From Blautia intestinalis (GTDB lineage: Bacteria; Bacillota; Clostridia; Lachnospirales; Lachnospiraceae): 8,237 nt of DNA. Below are positions 5,650 through 8,237 of this stretch, in pieces; the stretch's first letter is position 1; every line of letters begins with the position of its first letter. Where the stretch lies: NCBI RefSeq assembly GCF_014297355.1, contig NZ_JACOQE010000020.1:1-8237 (forward strand). Reading direction: 5' to 3'. The notes beneath the pieces were generated by a model that worked only from the letters and a program-made list of their open reading frames with translations, ran no database searches and was not told the DNA's origin. The position numbers were made by a program, and so were the translations under genes.

Positions 5650-6130
5650 ATGGACAGTAATAGTTTAGCACATACGAAATGGAATTGTAAGTACCATATA
5701 GTATTCGCACCAAAATATAGAAGAAAAATTATATATGGAGAATTGAAGCAGGATATAGCAAATATACTGAGTATGCTATGTAAACGAAAAGAGGTACATA
5801 TAGTAGAAGCAGAGATATGTCCGGATCATGTACATATGCTGGTAGAGATACCGCCGAAAATGAGTGTATCAGAGTTTGTAGGATATCTGAAATCAAAAAA
5901 GCACGCTCATGATATTTGAAAGACATGCGAATCTCAAGTATAAGTATGGGAACAGACATTTTTGGTGTAGAGGATATTATGTAGATACAGTAGGGAAAAA
6001 TGCGAAGAAGATAGAAGAGTATATTCGAAATCAGTTAAGTGAAGATTTAGAATATGATCAGATGTCTTTAAAAGAGTATATTGACCCGTTTACGGGTGAG
6101 CCAGTGTACAAAAGCAACTCAAGAAAATAA
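5650..6130 (+). pseudogene. tnpA: IS200-type transposase TnpA, frameshifted
   Basis: The gene encodes a Y1 HUH transposase that cleaves single-stranded transposon ends and forms a 5'-phosphotyrosine link. The first frame (5650-5919, 89 residues) has WNCKYHIVFAPKYRRK, the strand typical of IS200 TnpA, and PDHVHMLVEIPP with the metal-binding HUH motif. It should continue YLKSKSTLMIFERHAN, but a run of six A (5895-5900) has one base too many and the frame ends KKHAHDI-stop. The rest follows in the +1 frame to TAA 6128-6130: FERHANLKYKYGNRHFWCRGYYVDTVG and IEEYIRNQ, holding the catalytic tyrosine and the nearby Gln. Joined, the protein would be about 159 residues, normal for the family. As read, the HUH and tyrosine halves are on separate products, so the enzyme should be inactive unless +1 slippage restores it. 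Confidence 0.85.
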
Positions 6131-6180
6131 GCTCGACGGGCTTGGCAAGTAAATCTTGTGCGGCTGGCGAATTTTTCGAC

Positions 6181-6194
6181 GAGTCTTCAGACTC
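6181..6194. repeat. Right-end hairpin of the IS200-type element
   Basis: GAGTCT (6181-6186) and AGACTC (6189-6194) form a perfect stem around TC, 51 bp after the tnpA stop. Position and size fit the subterminal right-end hairpin bound by TnpA in this superfamily. Confidence 0.55.
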
Positions 6195-6300
6195 AAACGC
6201 AGGAAAAGTGCCCATTACAATTGTGAAATAGAAGTTTTAAGTATAAAAGGTAAAAACATTACATAAAATGATATAAAAAATAACAAAAAATAAAAACTTA

Positions 6301-6329
6301 TTGACTTTGGCGTGGGAAGGTGGTAGTAT
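6301..6329 (+). promoter_or_regulatory. Possible promoter of the AAA ATPase gene
   Basis: TTGACT (6301-6306) and TAGTAT (6324-6329) are 17 bp apart, a good sigma-A match. Transcription would begin near 6336, almost at the GGAGGTG (6336-6342), leaving a very short leader; this is tight but workable. If real, it excludes translation starts at 6301 and 6328 and supports ATG 6349. The AT-rich 6230-6300 could hold another promoter, but I see no better match. Confidence 0.4.
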
Positions 6330-6348
6330 GATCGTGGAGGTGCATGAA

Positions 6349-7695
6349 ATGATTACTTATGTGAAGATGAAAAATTTTATGTCATTCAAGGATGTAATGT
6401 TTGATTTCAGAAACGGAAGCAAAGGTGCCAAGAAATTTATCTCCATTTATGGTGAAAATGGTAGCGGAAAATCCAATTTTGTTACATGCATTGATTTGTT
6501 AAGAAAGTCTATTGAATCGTTTCAGATGGTAGGAGAAACGGAAAGAATAATGGAAATTGCTAAGGAAAAAGATATTCCGCAGGAACTTTTTGAGATGTTG
6601 TTGAATAGCACAAGCATCTTAAAATACAAAGAAAACTGCAGAATGATTGAGTGTGAGGAAGCAACTACCATTGAATATGGATTTCAAACAAACGGGCATG
6701 AAGGTTATTATGTAATGTCCTTTGAAGACCGTTTTTTGTATGAAAAGCTTTATTATTTTACAGGAAAGCAACGTGGTGTATTGTATGAAATCGATTATAC
6801 AAAGAAAAATTCAAAAATAGAATTTTCAAACAAGCTTTTTAAAAATAAGAAGGTTGAATTAGAACTTAGGGATGAAATAAGTAAATATTGGGGCAAACAT
6901 ACCTTGTTGAGTATCTTTAATAAGGAAAGAGAAGATAAGAACGAGGAGTATATAAAAGAAAGTTATTTAGAGTATGTGTTTGACATAATTGATATGTTGA
7001 AGGATACTACAATCCATTGTAAAAAACCATCCTCTTCGGGTAGTGAAATAAATGCCGGTAAACCTAGAAATGTGCTGAGAGATTTGAAGGATGGAAAAAT
7101 AAAAAAAGATAAAGAAGGCTTGTTGGACCGTTCGGAAAGAATTATTCGCGATTTCTTTACCCAAGCATATGCTGATATTAAAGATGTATACTATGAAAGA
7201 GAAATCGAGAATGATGTGATTTTGTATAAATTATATGTTAGAAAAATGATTGGCGGAAGAATTAGGACAATACCTTTTTCCAGAGAGTCAGCAGGTACGC
7301 AGCATATTATTGACATTATTCGTTCGTTGCTTGGTGCATTTTGTGGGGTTACGGTTGTCTATGATGAAATAGATGACGGAATACATGACTTGCTTTTAAA
7401 AAATGTATTGGAATCAATGATAGAGGATATCACGGGTCAGCTTATTATTACAACGCACAATACGTACATGTTGGAGACTATTGATATTAAATCTGTGTAT
7501 TTGATTAATGTCGATTATCAAGGTAATAAAGAAGCCAAGTGCTTAGATAAGTATCCAAGAATTCAAGGGACAAATAATCCAAGAATTATGTACTTAAAAG
7601 GATTGTTTGGTGGTGTACCAATTGTAGATATATTGGACTATGATACAATATTGCAGGAGTTGGATGATTTGTCAGATGTAGAAGGAGGCGAGTAG
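6349..7695 (+). CDS. AAA family ATPase (OLD/AAA_21 type), defence-associated
   Basis: The 448-residue protein starts MITYVKMKNFMSFKDVMFDF, the usual beginning of SMC-like ATPases that act with a nuclease or toxin partner. ATG 6349 is chosen because GGAGGTG (6336-6342) precedes it by 6 bp and the family motif begins there; an upstream ATG at 6328 and TTG at 6301 share the frame. Motifs in order are Walker A GENGSGKS (35-42), an ABC-signature-like SRESAGTQ (311-318), Walker B VVYDEID (336-342) and the H-loop TTHN (368-371). The region between is a charged helical insertion. All ATP-handling residues appear present. Such ATPases sense phage and control a partner encoded just downstream; here that partner is cut after about 20 codons, so the pair is probably not functional. 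Stop TAG is 2 bp before the partner's start, a typical operon arrangement. Confidence 0.85.
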   Translation: MITYVKMKNFMSFKDVMFDFRNGSKGAKKFISIYGENGSGKSNFVTCIDLLRKSIESFQMVGETERIMEIAKEKDIPQELFEMLLNSTSILKYKENCRMIECEEATTIEYGFQTNGHEGYYVMSFEDRFLYEKLYYFTGKQRGVLYEIDYTKKNSKIEFSNKLFKNKKVELELRDEISKYWGKHTLLSIFNKEREDKNEEYIKESYLEYVFDIIDMLKDTTIHCKKPSSSGSEINAGKPRNVLRDLKDGKIKKDKEGLLDRSERIIRDFFTQAYADIKDVYYEREIENDVILYKLYVRKMIGGRIRTIPFSRESAGTQHIIDIIRSLLGAFCGVTVVYDEIDDGIHDLLLKNVLESMIEDITGQLIITTHNTYMLETIDIKSVYLINVDYQGNKEAKCLDKYPRIQGTNNPRIMYLKGLFGGVPIVDILDYDTILQELDDLSDVEGGE

Positions 7696-7831
7696 TATTG
7701 CCTCATAATGCATTAAATTATACAAAATGTGCAGTCATTGTTCATGGAAAATCGGAGTTTGTGGAGAGATTTCCTGAACTTTCCTTATTTTACAGGCTTT
7801 TCAGCCCATTAGATAGTGAAATGATATGTAT

Positions 7832-7886
7832 TTTCCCTTATTTTTGCCCTTATGCGGAATCCGTAAGGGAAATAAGGGAAATTTTT
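7832..7886 (+). terminator. Nested hairpin with U-run beside the integrase gene
   Basis: TTTCCCTTATTT (7832-7843) pairs perfectly over 12 bp with AAATAAGGGAAA (7870-7881). Inside it, CCCTTA/TAAGGG and CGG/CCG extend the stem with small bulges to an AAT loop. TTTTT follows on the plus strand (7882-7886), so it can stop rightward transcription before it runs into the integrase gene. On the minus strand no T-run follows, so it would only weakly end the integrase transcript. Confidence 0.6.
7864..7881. repeat. Tandem TAAGGGAAA repeats
   Basis: Two head-to-tail copies of TAAGGGAAA (7864-7872, 7873-7881); on the opposite arm CCCTTAT occurs twice, 12 bp apart (7835-7841, 7847-7853). Short repeats next to an integrase and a presumed element end are what arm-type integrase or excisionase sites look like, though here they also build the hairpin. 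Confidence 0.4.
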
Positions 7887-7888
7887 GT

Positions 7889-8237
7889 TTAAGCGTTGCT
7901 CGCTACTTTATCAAGAAGTCTTGCGGAATCCCGTTTTGCTTTTCTTGTTGAGTGAGCGTAAATATTCATTGTGGTACTGACATCAGAATGTCCTAACAGT
8001 TCCTGTACATCTTTCGGAGCCGCCCCGTTGGAGAGCAGGTTGCTGGTGTAGGTGTGACGTAACTGGTGGAAGTGAAAATCTTCAAATCCTTCCAGCTTCT
8101 TTGACACTGACCTGCAAGCAATGCCGAGTGTACTCGGCAGTTCCAGACTACCATCCGGTCTGAGGCAGACAAAGGATATTTCTTTATAATCTGCCGGGAC
8201 TTCCTGCGTTCCGTCAAGGTGATAGTATTCATAATAC
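7889..8237 (-). CDS. int: Tyrosine recombinase (phage-type integrase), C-terminal part
   Basis: On the minus strand the frame is open from the right edge to TAA at 7891-7889, about 115 residues; the start is outside the window. The C-terminal catalytic domain is clear: HQLRHT (the H-x-x-R motif), [11 protein letters not shown] with the second histidine, and the nucleophile tyrosine in MNIYAHST, ending [10 protein letters not shown]. Upstream residues ([17 protein letters not shown]) continue without interruption, so a start at the GTG near 8107 is not needed. The enzyme inserts and excises an integrative element by site-specific recombination through a 3'-phosphotyrosine intermediate. It converges with the truncated ATPase partner, their stop codons overlapping at 7890-7891. 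It probably belongs to the element that interrupted that gene, and not to the element at the tuf scar, whose body lies on the other side. Confidence 0.85.
   Translation of the reverse strand, partial: YYEYYHLDGTQEVPADYKEISFVCLRPDGSLELPSTLGIACRSVSKKLEGFEDFHFHQLRHTYTSNLLSNGAAPKDVQELLGHSDVSTTMNIYAHSTRKAKRDSARLLDKVASNA

Larger units (their letters stand above)
5473..6215 (+). mobile_element. IS200-type insertion sequence (limits approximate)
   Basis: A single-gene transposon of the IS200/IS605 superfamily, with only tnpA and no tnpB. These elements move as single-stranded DNA, cut by a tyrosine HUH transposase that recognises subterminal hairpins and needs no inverted repeats or target duplication. 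Hairpins lie on the left at 5473-5485, 5502-5517 and 5540-5558 and on the right at 6181-6194. I cannot fix the ends: the left end lies between the tuf terminator (5465) and about 5540, the right end about 10-35 bp after 6194. The tnpA gene carries a frameshift, so the copy is probably not autonomous. Confidence 0.65.
7698..7892 (+). pseudogene. Truncated partner of the ATPase (RloB/TOPRIM-like start)
   Basis: The frame begins at TTG 7698 with GAAGGAGG (7681-7688) nine bases before it, giving MPHNALNYTKCAVIVHGKSE. The VIVHGKSE segment resembles the first strand and acidic motif of RloB and TOPRIM-like proteins (compare 'vEGksD/E'), which are the usual second genes of AAA ATPase defence pairs such as AbiL or RloA/RloB. 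After about 7757 the sequence no longer looks like such a protein (FPELSLFYRLFSPL...), has odd composition, and runs through the large hairpin at 7832-7881 to TAA 7890-7892. I infer that the gene was interrupted near 7758 by the end of an integrative element. The full partner would normally be a few hundred residues. Assignment of the family rests on a short motif and on context. Confidence 0.6.
7758..8237 (-). mobile_element. End of an integrative element carrying a tyrosine integrase
   Basis: From about 7758 the ATPase partner gene is replaced by about 130 bp of non-coding DNA and then the 3' end of an integrase gene on the opposite strand. Integrases usually sit at the edge of their element, close to an attachment site, so the element lies to the right and extends beyond the window. 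The exact core site cannot be read without the other junction. Confidence 0.5.

Noticed and set aside
5895..5901. Programmed -1 frameshift at A-AAA-AAG in tnpA
   Set aside because: A -1 shift here reaches a stop within a few codons; the second half of TnpA is in the +1 frame.
7993..8232. 79-residue minus-strand gene
   Set aside because: It lies in another frame over the integrase, whose own frame is open across the region and carries the catalytic motifs.

Overview
The window looks like a low-GC, AT-rich Bacillota genome, most likely a gut clostridium of the Lachnospiraceae type. The evidence is strong AAAGGAG/AAAGGAGGT ribosome binding sites, sigma-A type promoters, a MobV-relaxase/TnpV pair of the kind common in such genomes, and a 17-residue EF-Tu tail. 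No core gene is intact. The window is accessory DNA: a patchwork of mobile-element pieces and defence-type genes, several of them damaged.

Left (1-1508): the tail of an unidentified reading frame, then a MobV-type relaxase that has lost its N-terminal part, with the break just before the conserved PHLH motif. A small tnpV gene follows directly. These are remnants of a mobilizable element.

Centre-left (1540-3413): a well-formed promoter and ribosome binding site precede a 1.8-kb AIPR-family (abortive infection) gene. It has an N-terminal nuclease-like motif and a single-base frameshift near 2440-2445.

Centre (3659-5111): a promoter (TTGCAG-N17-TATAAT) drives three tightly packed genes whose start and stop codons overlap. 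They are a DUF6941-like beta-rich protein, a protein with one membrane segment and an NWNxxGA motif, and a soluble protein with a conserved-looking C-terminal HSEIH segment. I cannot assign a known function to the trio. It is the best candidate here for an undescribed system.

Junction (5112-5470): non-coding DNA with small palindromes meets the last 17 codons and stop of EF-Tu (tuf), followed about 65 bp later by a terminator. I read this as an attachment-site scar: an integrative element to the left inserted in the 3' end of tuf, with flanking chromosome to the right.

IS200-type insertion (about 5473-6215): a run of hairpins, a promoter, a strong Shine-Dalgarno and a TnpA gene broken by one extra A, which separates the HUH motif from the catalytic tyrosine.

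Right (6301-8237): an AAA ATPase of the OLD/AAA_21 type, followed by the first ~20 codons of a partner that looks like a RloB/TOPRIM-type protein. The partner is cut off by the end of a second integrative element, whose tyrosine integrase enters from the right edge on the minus strand. Between them lies a 50-bp nested hairpin with tandem TAAGGGAAA repeats. Overall the region reads as a defence island repeatedly invaded by mobile elements, with two of its defence-like modules (AIPR and ATPase/partner) probably inactive and the three-gene operon intact.
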